Shown here: positions 17,098-25,394 of the stretch, one piece after another
How positions within the stretch are numbered: position 1 is the stretch's first letter
Layout of the letters: each line of letters starts with the position of its first letter
Assembly: GCA_001789445.1 (NCBI GenBank)
Contig: MFZQ01000010.1
Coordinates: forward strand, 1-43,045
DNA length: 43,045 nucleotides
Direction of reading: 5' to 3'
Origin: Candidatus Roizmanbacteria bacterium RIFCSPHIGHO2_02_FULL_40_13b
GTDB lineage: Bacteria; Patescibacteriota; Microgenomatia; UBA1406; HO2-37-13b
Position numbers and translations under genes: made by a program
The notes under the pieces: generated by a model
Seen by the model: the letters and a program-made list of their open reading frames with translations, nothing else
What the model was told of the DNA's origin: nothing
Database searches by the model: none

Positions 17098-18285
17098 ATG
17101 ATGAAGATTGCAATTTTCTCCGATGCGTTTTATCCGCAAGTTAATGGTGTGGTCACTCATATTTTGAATATCGTACCACTTGTTGCAAAAAAAGCAGAGG
17201 TTCACTTATTTGTACCCAACTTCAACAAACCATATCCCGAAAAAATTGAGAATTGCTTTATACATTATGTACCAAGTTTACCGCTCCCCGTTTACCCAGA
17301 TTTTCGCCTCACATCAATCTATTATCCAGGACTCATGGACAAAATTAAGAAAATCAATCCAGATATTATTCATGTTGAGGCACCAGCAACGCTGGGCTGG
17401 TGTGGAGTGATTATTGCCCAAAAATTGCATGTTCCGATTGTAGGAACATTTCATACCTATTTTACCGATCCAGGATTTTTGAGAATTATGAAGCTCGATA
17501 TTGTAGGTCTTGATAAAGCGAAGTGGTTTATCAATGCACTCTGGAAATACTCAAATTGGTTTTACAACAAGGCAGTTGTGACGATTGCCCCGACAAAATT
17601 GGTCGCAAATGATCTCATTAAGCATAAAATTAAGTCAAAAGTAGAAGTAATAAGCGTAGGTATCGATACAAAACCATATCAGCAATTTAACAATTTAACA
17701 ATTCAACAATTCAAAGAAAAATACATTCTAAGTTTGGGTCGGATTGCTCAAGGAAAATCGCTTGATATTTTGGTCAAAGCATTTGCGAAAGCGAGTAAGG
17801 ATGTGCCTGATGTACGACTCAAAATAGCTGGTGACGGCCCTATGCTTGCGGAACTTAAGAATTTGGTAAAAGAGCTCGATATTGAGGAAAAAGTTGACTT
17901 TATTGGGTTTTTACAGAGAGATGAAAAAGTGGCACTGTTTAAGAATGCTACGTGCTTTATTTCAACAAGTATTAGTGAAACATTCGGACTTACTTTTTTG
18001 GAGGCCATGAGTTGTGGAACTCCGGTAATTGGAGCACGTGCCGGAGGAAGCTATGAAATTATCAAAGATTATGGAATTACGTGTGAGGCAGAAGATATTG
18101 ATGCGTTCACAGAAGCGATCATACAAGTTTGTACGGATGAAAAACTGCATAGTGAGCTTTCAAAAAAGGCCCTTGAAGGGGTAAAACCGCATACTGTAGA
18201 AAAAACCGCCGAAAAATTGCTTGAACTTTACGCTTCAGTAAGTACTACTTCTTCTGCGCCACGTACATCTCCTCAACTTCCGTAA
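17098..18285 (+). CDS. Family 4 (GT-B) glycosyltransferase
   Basis: KIAIFSDAFYPQVNGVVTHI ... FHTYFTDPG ... SISETFGLTFLEAMSCGTPVIGARAGGSYEII. Confidence 0.95.
   Translation: MMKIAIFSDAFYPQVNGVVTHILNIVPLVAKKAEVHLFVPNFNKPYPEKIENCFIHYVPSLPLPVYPDFRLTSIYYPGLMDKIKKINPDIIHVEAPATLGWCGVIIAQKLHVPIVGTFHTYFTDPGFLRIMKLDIVGLDKAKWFINALWKYSNWFYNKAVVTIAPTKLVANDLIKHKIKSKVEVISVGIDTKPYQQFNNLTIQQFKEKYILSLGRIAQGKSLDILVKAFAKASKDVPDVRLKIAGDGPMLAELKNLVKELDIEEKVDFIGFLQRDEKVALFKNATCFISTSISETFGLTFLEAMSCGTPVIGARAGGSYEIIKDYGITCEAEDIDAFTEAIIQVCTDEKLHSELSKKALEGVKPHTVEKTAEKLLELYASVSTTSSAPRTSPQLP
17683..17714 (+). repeat. Four tandem 8-bp units inside glycosyltransferase CDS
   Basis: CAATTTAA CAATTTAA CAATTCAA CAATTCAA, translated within QQFNNLTIQQFK. 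Confidence 0.9.
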
Positions 18286-20026
18286 GAGAGGTTGCGTCAG
18301 TTGGCCGCTTGTCTTCTCTAATCGCCTCAAGACGCGGGAAACGAAGTGCATATCCAGGTACATCTACCTCAAAGCCTCCTCCACTTTTTGTACGTTTGAG
18401 CAAACGTCCCGCGGTGTGAATTGATGATCGAGTGAGTTCATCTGCGCGAATTTCAAGCACTATTTCTGGTTTTACCCACACGTCCGGATTCATCAGGTCA
18501 TCACAGTCATAAAGCGCTGGTTTTGCGCTCGATTTGAGCACTTGAGATTTTTTGAACATAAGTCTCCATTCATCATCCGTCAGGCCTGTTCCAATCTTTG
18601 CAACAGTTACAAATTTATCTGTTTTTACATCATATACTCCCACAAGAATTGCGCCAATTCCAAACCCAGACCGTTTCCCCTTACCAAAATCGTAGCCCAT
18701 GACTAAACAATCGATCGTGTCATCTATTTTTGAGCTATAACTCCGTTTATATTTTATCCAGTTAAATCCACGAGCTCCAGGCTGATATGGACCGTCGTCT
18801 CGCTTGATCATAATTCCTTCCAAGCCCTTTGAGATTGCGTCTTCAAACTCGATCTCAATTTGATGAGAATTTTCCATTTTTTGTAGCGGCGAAATGAGAA
18901 TTGTATCAACTGCAACATCTCCTGATACTTTTATGGTGCTATTAAGTAATAATCGTCTCTCAATATGTGGTTTATGGATGAGATTTTGACCGTTTAAATA
19001 GAGAATATCGAACGCAAAAAGTCGAAGTGGAATCTCCACCACTTTTTCACTAATATTGTATTTTCTTTTTCGTTGAACTGTTTCTTGAAATGGTAAAAAT
19101 CCACCCGTTTGAATGTCATATCCAATTGCTTCCCCTTCAAGAATAATCTCCTTGGCCGTAACTTCTTTTTCTATTCCAGCAACAATATCCGGATACATGT
19201 GTGTCACGTCATCAAGTCCACGTGAATAGAGTTTTGTATCGTGCTTATTATGATGAATTTGTAGACGAAATCCATCATATTTGGGTTCAATTATTCCTCG
19301 TTCCACTTTTTCCATGATTTTCTCAACCGAAGCCAAGCGTTCTGCCTTCATCATAATAATGGGAGTGAAAAGAACGGGACCTATCTTTGAAAGTCCTTCA
19401 ATACCCTTTTCTTTTATTGTTTTTCCCAAGAGCCCGAGATCCGGGTTAACCTGATACACTTCCTCTATTTGTTTCCGAAGCGTTTTTCCTCCGGTGAGCA
19501 TCCATGAAAAAGCATCAAGAATCGTCATATCAGAAAAGCCCAAACGAAGTGTATTGGTTGGAATTCGAGCGATAAATCGACACGAAAGTGCATCGAGGCT
19601 CTGTGCAAGCTCGATAATGATCGAGGCCTTGATATCTTGTGAACCAGTGCCCGTAACTTGAGTAAGTTTATAGAGTTTTTCAAAAACTTCTTCAATCGAA
19701 AGGTCGCTCTCCCCAATTACTGTTATACTTCCTCGAAGCTCCTCAATTGTTGTCCCTAAATCACCATTTTTCTGGTACACCTGGTCAAATTGTTTTTTAT
19801 CAATTTGTAAGCCTGAAATAAATGCTTTTGTAAGAAGCTTTTCTGCCATACCAAAATCAGCTTTTTTATAGAGCGGAACAACGCTACCTTGCAATAAATA
19901 GAGTACTTTATCAATTTCCTGCGCGTTTGTCACAGTAAAAAGTTCCGCCAAAATCTCCGTCATTGTAAGCCGAGAAGGCGTTTTTTCTATCCGATCAAAA
20001 AATAAGGAAAGTTCGTGGAAAGTCAT
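18245..20026 (-). CDS. ATP-dependent DNA ligase, archaeal/eukaryotic type
   Basis: IIEPKYDGFRLQIHH (KYDG nucleotidyl-lysine motif), EGIMIKRDDGPYQPGARGFNWIKYKR, C-terminal RFPRLEAIREDKRPTDATSLTEVEEMY. Confidence 0.95.
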   Translation of the reverse strand: MTFHELSLFFDRIEKTPSRLTMTEILAELFTVTNAQEIDKVLYLLQGSVVPLYKKADFGMAEKLLTKAFISGLQIDKKQFDQVYQKNGDLGTTIEELRGSITVIGESDLSIEEVFEKLYKLTQVTGTGSQDIKASIIIELAQSLDALSCRFIARIPTNTLRLGFSDMTILDAFSWMLTGGKTLRKQIEEVYQVNPDLGLLGKTIKEKGIEGLSKIGPVLFTPIIMMKAERLASVEKIMEKVERGIIEPKYDGFRLQIHHNKHDTKLYSRGLDDVTHMYPDIVAGIEKEVTAKEIILEGEAIGYDIQTGGFLPFQETVQRKRKYNISEKVVEIPLRLFAFDILYLNGQNLIHKPHIERRLLLNSTIKVSGDVAVDTILISPLQKMENSHQIEIEFEDAISKGLEGIMIKRDDGPYQPGARGFNWIKYKRSYSSKIDDTIDCLVMGYDFGKGKRSGFGIGAILVGVYDVKTDKFVTVAKIGTGLTDDEWRLMFKKSQVLKSSAKPALYDCDDLMNPDVWVKPEIVLEIRADELTRSSIHTAGRLLKRTKSGGGFEVDVPGYALRFPRLEAIREDKRPTDATSLTEVEEMYVAQKK

Positions 20027-20080
20027 ACTCGTTATTATACTAGAGAGATCGAGGGCTGGAGAGTTAGATAATCGAGCGTA

Positions 20081-20152
20081 GATACCTGTTTCGAGAACAA
20101 CTGGGGTGCCAGTTTAAAGCGGGGGTCCCCACTTGTTCGAGAAATGGGTATC
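20081..20152. repeat. Long imperfect palindrome
   Basis: GATACCTGTTTCGAGAACAACTGGGG ... CCCCACTTGTTCGAGAAATGGGTATC. Confidence 0.75.
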
Positions 20153-20163
20153 AAGCGAGATTA

Positions 20164-20346
20164 TTATTTAAATAAAAACAAGTATGCCAGGGCGATGATG
20201 ACGAGAAATACGATTCCGACAATGAAGATGAAAAATCCATCCTCTTGGTGGACCATTTTGTACAGTCCTTCGAACATGAAGGTGAGAGCAAAAAGCGAAG
20301 GTAGAACGAAGGCAATATAAATAAATTCAGGCGCTTTAGTGTCCAT
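20164..20346 (-). CDS. Small two-TM membrane protein
   Basis: 60 aa, two hydrophobic helices; 12 bp downstream of the fic stop. Confidence 0.55.
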   Translation of the reverse strand: MDTKAPEFIYIAFVLPSLFALTFMFEGLYKMVHQEDGFFIFIVGIVFLVIIALAYLFLFK

Positions 20347-20358
20347 TCTAATTTCATT

Positions 20359-21402
20359 CTACACCATTACATACCGTGCCGCTTTTGTTTTCCCAATTTT
20401 CTTGATAATCCCTTTTTCTATGAGATCTTTAACATCACGAAGTACTGTATCTTCTGAAACATCATCAAATACAGAGTTAAATGATTGATTCTGCAAATAT
20501 CCGATACTTTGAATGTACTCGATAATCTTCGTTTGTCGATCCGTCAGGAAGACTTGTTTTCCCCCCAATTTCTGTTTCAAATATGTATCTTTTGAAAGTC
20601 GAAGTACATTTAACTTAACTCTCTCAAACTCAATAGATACGCCCCGGACAAAGTATTCAAGCCAAGAAGTGAGGTCACCATCGGAAGCCTTATGTAAATT
20701 TTCATAGTACGAGTATGCGTCTTTGTCATAAAACTCCTCAAGCGAGAAAAAACGACGAATATCATATTTTCCTAGGAATAAGATGAGTGTTGCAAGCGCC
20801 CTCGACACTCGCCCATTTCCATCGATAAACGGGTGGATGCGAACAAGCTCGTGATGCACAATACCAGCTTTTAATATTGGGTGAATTTCTTCGTCACTGT
20901 ATTTATTGATCCAATACAGGAATTCACGCATGAGAAATGGAACTTCAAGTGGTGCGGGAGGGCGAAATGTAATCTCTCCATTTTCACTATTTCGAATAAC
21001 CACTTGCTTCGTGCGATATTCTCCCGACTGATCTTCTGGCAAGATTTTGTGCACTACTACTCGGTGCAACTTTTTAATAAGTGCCTCGCTCACCCGCTCA
21101 ACTTCCCGTTCCGTCTCATCTTCAATTACCTCCAAAACTCGCCGGTAATTGATAACTTCCTGTACATCTCGAGCATGACCTAAAATATCCCGGCCCAACA
21201 GTACGTCTTTTGCTTCAGATAGATTTAGTTTATTTCCTTCAATATGCGTGCCATGGTGTGATTGGCGAATTATTGCGTCTTCTCGAAATCGTTTTTCCCA
21301 GAGTGGCAAAAGCGGCGCATCGGCAATTACTTCACGAGCCCCTTCTATCTTGCCAATATTACGAAGTAGTGTGTTTGTGATGGTATATTTGGGATCAAAC
21401 AT
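20359..21402 (-). CDS. Fic-domain protein with C-terminal winged HTH
   Basis: HPFIDGNGRVSRALATLILF (Fic core), N-terminal THIEGNKL (inhibitory-motif-like), C-terminal LTDRQTKIIEYIQ... HTH; start chosen at MFDPKYTI. Confidence 0.93.
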   Translation of the reverse strand: MFDPKYTITNTLLRNIGKIEGAREVIADAPLLPLWEKRFREDAIIRQSHHGTHIEGNKLNLSEAKDVLLGRDILGHARDVQEVINYRRVLEVIEDETEREVERVSEALIKKLHRVVVHKILPEDQSGEYRTKQVVIRNSENGEITFRPPAPLEVPFLMREFLYWINKYSDEEIHPILKAGIVHHELVRIHPFIDGNGRVSRALATLILFLGKYDIRRFFSLEEFYDKDAYSYYENLHKASDGDLTSWLEYFVRGVSIEFERVKLNVLRLSKDTYLKQKLGGKQVFLTDRQTKIIEYIQSIGYLQNQSFNSVFDDVSEDTVLRDVKDLIEKGIIKKIGKTKAARYVMV

Positions 21403-21412
21403 TATCCTGTCA

Positions 21413-22465
21413 TTATAAGCTTGAAGGTAGTTGGTTATCAATAGTCCTCGAAGATAAGAACCTAAAGTCTGTAATTTTATAGAGTATTGTGTCGATAAGA
21501 ACGCTGAAATCTGTTCCTACATCTTTTATGTCTAAAATTTGTGTTTTTATTCGTTTTGTGCGATTTTGGATATCATGGCAAACGCTTATTGTTATGCCAT
21601 ATTCATCAGATTTTGTCTGGAACCATTCCAAATCCTTTTTTGAAGCTTCTTGCGAACCAAAAAAAGAAAGAAACTGTTTTTTATCCGATTCATTTACTCT
21701 TTCAAGAAATAACGTGGTAAAAACCGTATTTTTTCCTTCCTTAATATCTGAATCTGCGGGTTTTCCGATACTCTTTTCTTGTCCAAACGATCCAACAAAA
21801 TCATCATATATTTGAAATGTTATTCCTAAATCGAGTAATATCCGCGACCACATATCAATCTCTTTTTGCGAAGTTTGCGCAAGTACCATACCCATACCAG
21901 CCGGTTTTTCAAATGTATATTGTGCTGTTTTTAGTTTCATTACCGTGAAAATATCATCATTTTTCTGAACATCCAAATATTCTCCAATGAGTGTTTCTTG
22001 CTTGAATGAATTATATAGTTTGTTAAGAGAGTCTTTTTGTTTTATTGGCATTTCAAGGTGAGTAAGCGCGTCAATATATAGTTCGTCAGCTATGGTGAGC
22101 GCAAGATCTCCCAAAAGGATCGCCGTTTCAGTTCTGTAAAGCTCGTGAATCGTTGCTTTTCCTCGACGGAGTGATGATTTATCGATAATATCATCGTGAA
22201 TAAGTGCGAGCGCATGTACAAATTCTATTGAAAGCGCTACTTTCCAAATTTCAGAGTCTTCTACTTTGGTACTTTTCCAGTTTTGGTATGCAAAATAAAA
22301 AATCGCAGGGCGGATATGCTTACTTTTTCGATTCATAAATTCAGAAAGTATGTCTATAAGTTTTGATCCGTCGGAATGAACTAAGCTATACGCTTCTTTT
22401 TTTTTGAGAAGATATATGTTGAGTTTTTTTAGAAATAAAGTATCAAAATCTTCTAGAAGTTTCAT
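21413..22465 (-). CDS. Polyprenyl (trans-isoprenyl diphosphate) synthase
   Basis: IHDDIIDKSSLRRGKATIH and YDDFVGSFGQEKSIGKPADSDIKEGKNT. Confidence 0.93.
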   Translation of the reverse strand: MKLLEDFDTLFLKKLNIYLLKKKEAYSLVHSDGSKLIDILSEFMNRKSKHIRPAIFYFAYQNWKSTKVEDSEIWKVALSIEFVHALALIHDDIIDKSSLRRGKATIHELYRTETAILLGDLALTIADELYIDALTHLEMPIKQKDSLNKLYNSFKQETLIGEYLDVQKNDDIFTVMKLKTAQYTFEKPAGMGMVLAQTSQKEIDMWSRILLDLGITFQIYDDFVGSFGQEKSIGKPADSDIKEGKNTVFTTLFLERVNESDKKQFLSFFGSQEASKKDLEWFQTKSDEYGITISVCHDIQNRTKRIKTQILDIKDVGTDFSVLIDTILYKITDFRFLSSRTIDNQLPSSL

Positions 22466-23142
22466 TTTCCAAATCTCCTTTCTCGTGAAGAAAATTCAGT
22501 AACGATTTTCTCAAGTTCACTATCTTTAAAATCGGGAAAAAGTGTATCTGTAAAAAACAATTCGCTATAAACTGATTGCCACGGTAAAAATCCAGAAAGT
22601 CGATGCTCTCCGCCGGTTCGTATAATAATATCCGGGTCAGGAGTACCAGCAGTATCAAGTGCTGAATCAAAATCGGCCTCCGTTACTTTCTCCTTACTCG
22701 TATGAGTGTTCACCGCGCGGATTATTTCATCACGACCACCATAATTTAACGCAAGAATTACTGTAATCGCCTTGTTGTCTTTAGATTCTTCTTCAACTTT
22801 TGTAATTATCTTACGAAGGTCGTTAGGTAGCTCTTCAATATTTCCAATAAATGTAAGCTTGACATCTTTCTCTTGCAGTTTTGATACATCTTTGCTGAAA
22901 TGAAGCTTCATTAATTGAAACAATATCGCCATTTCACGTTCGCTTCTTTTTCTTTCGTTTTCCGTAGAAAGGACCCAAAATGTAATATATGGAATACTCA
23001 TACGAGCCGCTTTTTCAACAAGTTCGAAAAAAACATGTTCTGCTGAATATTTATGACCAGTATCTTCTGGCAATCCCTTGGCCCGTGCCCAACGCCTGTT
23101 GCCATCACAAATAATAGCCACATGTTGTGGAGGTTTGTCCAT
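22462..23142 (-). CDS. uppS: Isoprenyl transferase (undecaprenyl diphosphate synthase family)
   Basis: HVAIICDGNRRWARAKGLPEDTGHKYSAEH...IIRTGGEHRLSGFLPWQSVYSELFFTDTLFPDF. Confidence 0.95.
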   Translation of the reverse strand: MDKPPQHVAIICDGNRRWARAKGLPEDTGHKYSAEHVFFELVEKAARMSIPYITFWVLSTENERKRSEREMAILFQLMKLHFSKDVSKLQEKDVKLTFIGNIEELPNDLRKIITKVEEESKDNKAITVILALNYGGRDEIIRAVNTHTSKEKVTEADFDSALDTAGTPDPDIIIRTGGEHRLSGFLPWQSVYSELFFTDTLFPDFKDSELEKIVTEFSSRERRFGK

Positions 23143-23159
23143 ACTATCTTTAGTCGTAG

Positions 23160-23188
23160 TTGACAGTAAAAATCATTTGTACTACACT
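23160..23188 (+). promoter_or_regulatory. Sigma70-like promoter of pilin-like gene pair
   Basis: TTGACA (23160-23165), N17, TACACT (23183-23188), then 6 nt to ATG. Confidence 0.75.
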
Positions 23189-23194
23189 CTTCCT

Positions 23195-23494
23195 ATGCGA
23201 CCACTATTTGCACTTGAGATCGATTCATCTATTTATGCGCCTGCCAACGTTCCATCAATCGGTTCACTTATGAATGTCTTTATTCCGCTTGTAATGACTA
23301 CTGCTTCTATTATTTTTTTATTTATGCTACTTTTTGGAGGATTCAAGATTTTGACGGCGGGGGGAAGTGCCGAAAATTTTAAAAAAGCTCAACAATTGAT
23401 CACGTGGGCAGTTGTTGGTTTTGGTTTGATTGTGTTGAGCTTTCTCATTGTAAAAGTGATAGGATATATTACGAACGTACCAATTTTATTATGA
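23195..23494 (+). CDS. T4SS-pilin-like (VirB2/TrbC-like) small membrane protein
   Basis: MRPLFALEIDSS...FLFMLLFGGFKILTAGGSAENFKKAQQLITWAVVGFGLIVLSFLIVKVIGYI; start corrected from the track. Confidence 0.75.
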   Translation: MRPLFALEIDSSIYAPANVPSIGSLMNVFIPLVMTTASIIFLFMLLFGGFKILTAGGSAENFKKAQQLITWAVVGFGLIVLSFLIVKVIGYITNVPILL

Positions 23495-23919
23495 AACTAG
23501 CACAAGATGTAGGCGACGCATTTGGAAAAATAACTCCACCTCCCGGTGCATTCAATGTCGATCCAGTGTATGGACTGGGTAAAATTATCACCACTGGTAT
23601 CCAACTGGTACTTGCAGCTGCAGGAATTATGCTTCTTTTCTATCTCATGTGGGGAGGATTTGATTGGCTTATGTCAGGAGGCGACAAAGAAAAACTCATG
23701 CAGGCACAGCAAAAATTAACAAATGCAATTATTGGACTGTTTGTTATTATTGGTGCACTAACGATATTTACATATGTTACTGGAAATTTACTTGGTATTA
23801 TCAAGGTGGGTAACGGTTTTCACTTCACGCTCCCAACACTTGATGATACAAAAATAGAAAGTCGTCCAACCCCTTGTCTACTACCTCCAGGAAAAGGCGG
23901 ACCCCCTGTTCCGTGCTAA
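23491..23919 (+). CDS. T4SS-pilin-like small membrane protein
   Basis: FYLMWGGFDWLMSGGDKEKLMQAQQKLTNAIIGLFVIIGALTIFTYV; ATGA overlap with upstream paralogue. Confidence 0.75.
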   Translation: MKLAQDVGDAFGKITPPPGAFNVDPVYGLGKIITTGIQLVLAAAGIMLLFYLMWGGFDWLMSGGDKEKLMQAQQKLTNAIIGLFVIIGALTIFTYVTGNLLGIIKVGNGFHFTLPTLDDTKIESRPTPCLLPPGKGGPPVPC

Positions 23920-24503
23920 ATAAATGGAATTCTTGAAAGCGATAAAAAATATAAGCCGTACGAATATGGCACAAGGAGCATTCCATACAGAATCATTAAA
24001 AATATCGTTGTTGTAAAATCTGTCTTTAAATTAAAACGAATCCCCAAGTAGAGAAGTGTCAATTTCCATAAAAATATAGTTACAGATAAACAGATATATA
24101 CAATGCTAAAAAATATTCCTAATGAGGAATAACTTCTTGGAGGAGGAAGACTGATAAATAAAAATAGTGTGAGATAAAACCAGATAAGTGTTGGGATAAG
24201 AGTAAAGCTGAATGTATTAATAATATGAAGCAGTTGTACTTTTGGCTTTGTAAAAAAAGACATCGTATAAAAAAATATGATCGATGGAATAAACGTTAAA
24301 ATAAAACTAATAAATCCACCCCATCCTCTTCCTGCAAAATAGTTTGAAAGTAAAAAATAACTAAAAACAAAAAATAAGACTCCGTAAACTTGTCCACTAT
24401 AAAAAGTGGAGGAGAATCGTCGCATTGTTTTATACGGAGAAAATATGAGTCCAGAAATCGTGTTGATAAATAAAACAATTGAGGTTAAGAGTTCAGAAAC
24501 CAT
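23916..24503 (-). CDS. Polytopic membrane protein, Yip1-like
   Basis: LIFSPYKTMRRF...YFLLSNYFAG plus several TM stretches; start uncertain. Confidence 0.55.
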   Translation of the reverse strand: MVSELLTSIVLFINTISGLIFSPYKTMRRFSSTFYSGQVYGVLFFVFSYFLLSNYFAGRGWGGFISFILTFIPSIIFFYTMSFFTKPKVQLLHIINTFSFTLIPTLIWFYLTLFLFISLPPPRSYSSLGIFFSIVYICLSVTIFLWKLTLLYLGIRFNLKTDFTTTIFLMILYGMLLVPYSYGLYFLSLSRIPFI

Positions 24504-24729
24504 ATTGAAGGATGCTTGCAAGTCTGACTACTAAATATCCAATAGAGAGATAGAGCGAAACTACCAACAGTATTGCGACAGGAATATATATTTGAAATGG
24601 AAGATATTTTAATCGTGAAGTGATTGTTCTAAAAACTCCATCTAAAATTGTATTACTAAATTTATTTGGTGAAATAACATACACTTCATTAAGTTTTTTT
24701 TGTAAAGATAGGTATGTTTGATCACTCAT
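24493..24729 (-). CDS. Small single-TM protein downstream of ECF sigma, candidate anti-sigma or sigma-associated factor
   Basis: MSDQTYLSLQKKLNEVYV...FQIYIPVAILLVVSLYLSIGYLVV; 8-bp overlap with the sigma gene. Confidence 0.55.
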   Translation of the reverse strand: MSDQTYLSLQKKLNEVYVISPNKFSNTILDGVFRTITSRLKYLPFQIYIPVAILLVVSLYLSIGYLVVRLASILQYGF

Positions 24730-25273
24730 AATTTTTATATTCTGCAATAAATGCGCGCCTAGCTCTAAATAACAAACTTTCGGTTGTTTTAAACGGCTGA
24801 CCAAGTGTATCTGCAATTTCCGCAACAGAAAAGTCCTCTATGTACTTTAGTCGTAATATATGGGCATAATCATGCGGAAGTTGCGTTAGAACATGAGTTA
24901 TTTTTTTTAAGAGATAATCCCTGTCCAGTTCATCATCAAGAAGAACGGTCGCGAATGAGTCAATAATAAAAGCTGGAATATGAGAGAAAAATATTTTTCG
25001 AATCTTTTTTCGGCGCAGTTTATCGATAATTTTATATTTTGCAATGGAAAATAAATATGTTTTTAAACTCGATTGACCTCGGAAATCTCGAAGTCCTTCA
25101 ATAAAATTCAAAAAAACGTCTTGCATAACTTCCTCCGCTTCCCCATGATCAGCAATCGTTTTTTGAATAAAAGAGAAAAGTGGCTTTTTGTGTTTGGAAT
25201 AAAAGGTAAAAAGTGCCCGCTCATCTCGATTGATGAGATGAGAGAGGAGCTTTTGGTCCTGAATCGAAAGCAT
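24722..25273 (-). CDS. ECF-type RNA polymerase sigma factor
   Basis: DHGEAEEVMQDVFLNFIEGLRDFRGQSSLKTYLFSIAKYKIIDKLRRKK ... LRLKYIEDFSVAEIADTLGQPFKTTESLLFRARRAF. Confidence 0.93.
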   Translation of the reverse strand: MLSIQDQKLLSHLINRDERALFTFYSKHKKPLFSFIQKTIADHGEAEEVMQDVFLNFIEGLRDFRGQSSLKTYLFSIAKYKIIDKLRRKKIRKIFFSHIPAFIIDSFATVLLDDELDRDYLLKKITHVLTQLPHDYAHILRLKYIEDFSVAEIADTLGQPFKTTESLLFRARRAFIAEYKNYE

Positions 25274-25294
25274 ACACTAATTATATCATTAAAT

Positions 25295-25378
25295 TCTCCC
25301 TCTCTCCCAATCCCCCCATCTTCCTCTCCCCACCTCCCACACCCCCTATCTCCCATACTCCTCCTCACCTCCTCTTTT
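25295..25378 (+). repeat. Long polypyrimidine tract (G-run-rich on minus strand)
   Basis: About 84 nt almost entirely C/T with seven or more C3+ runs. Confidence 0.85.
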
Positions 25379-25394
25379 AGAGTATAATAACCCC

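Noticed and set aside
25073-25387. ORF ending SPSLPIPPSSSPHLPHPLSPILLLTSSFRV
   Set aside because: Antisense to sigma factor and then translation of the pyrimidine tract.
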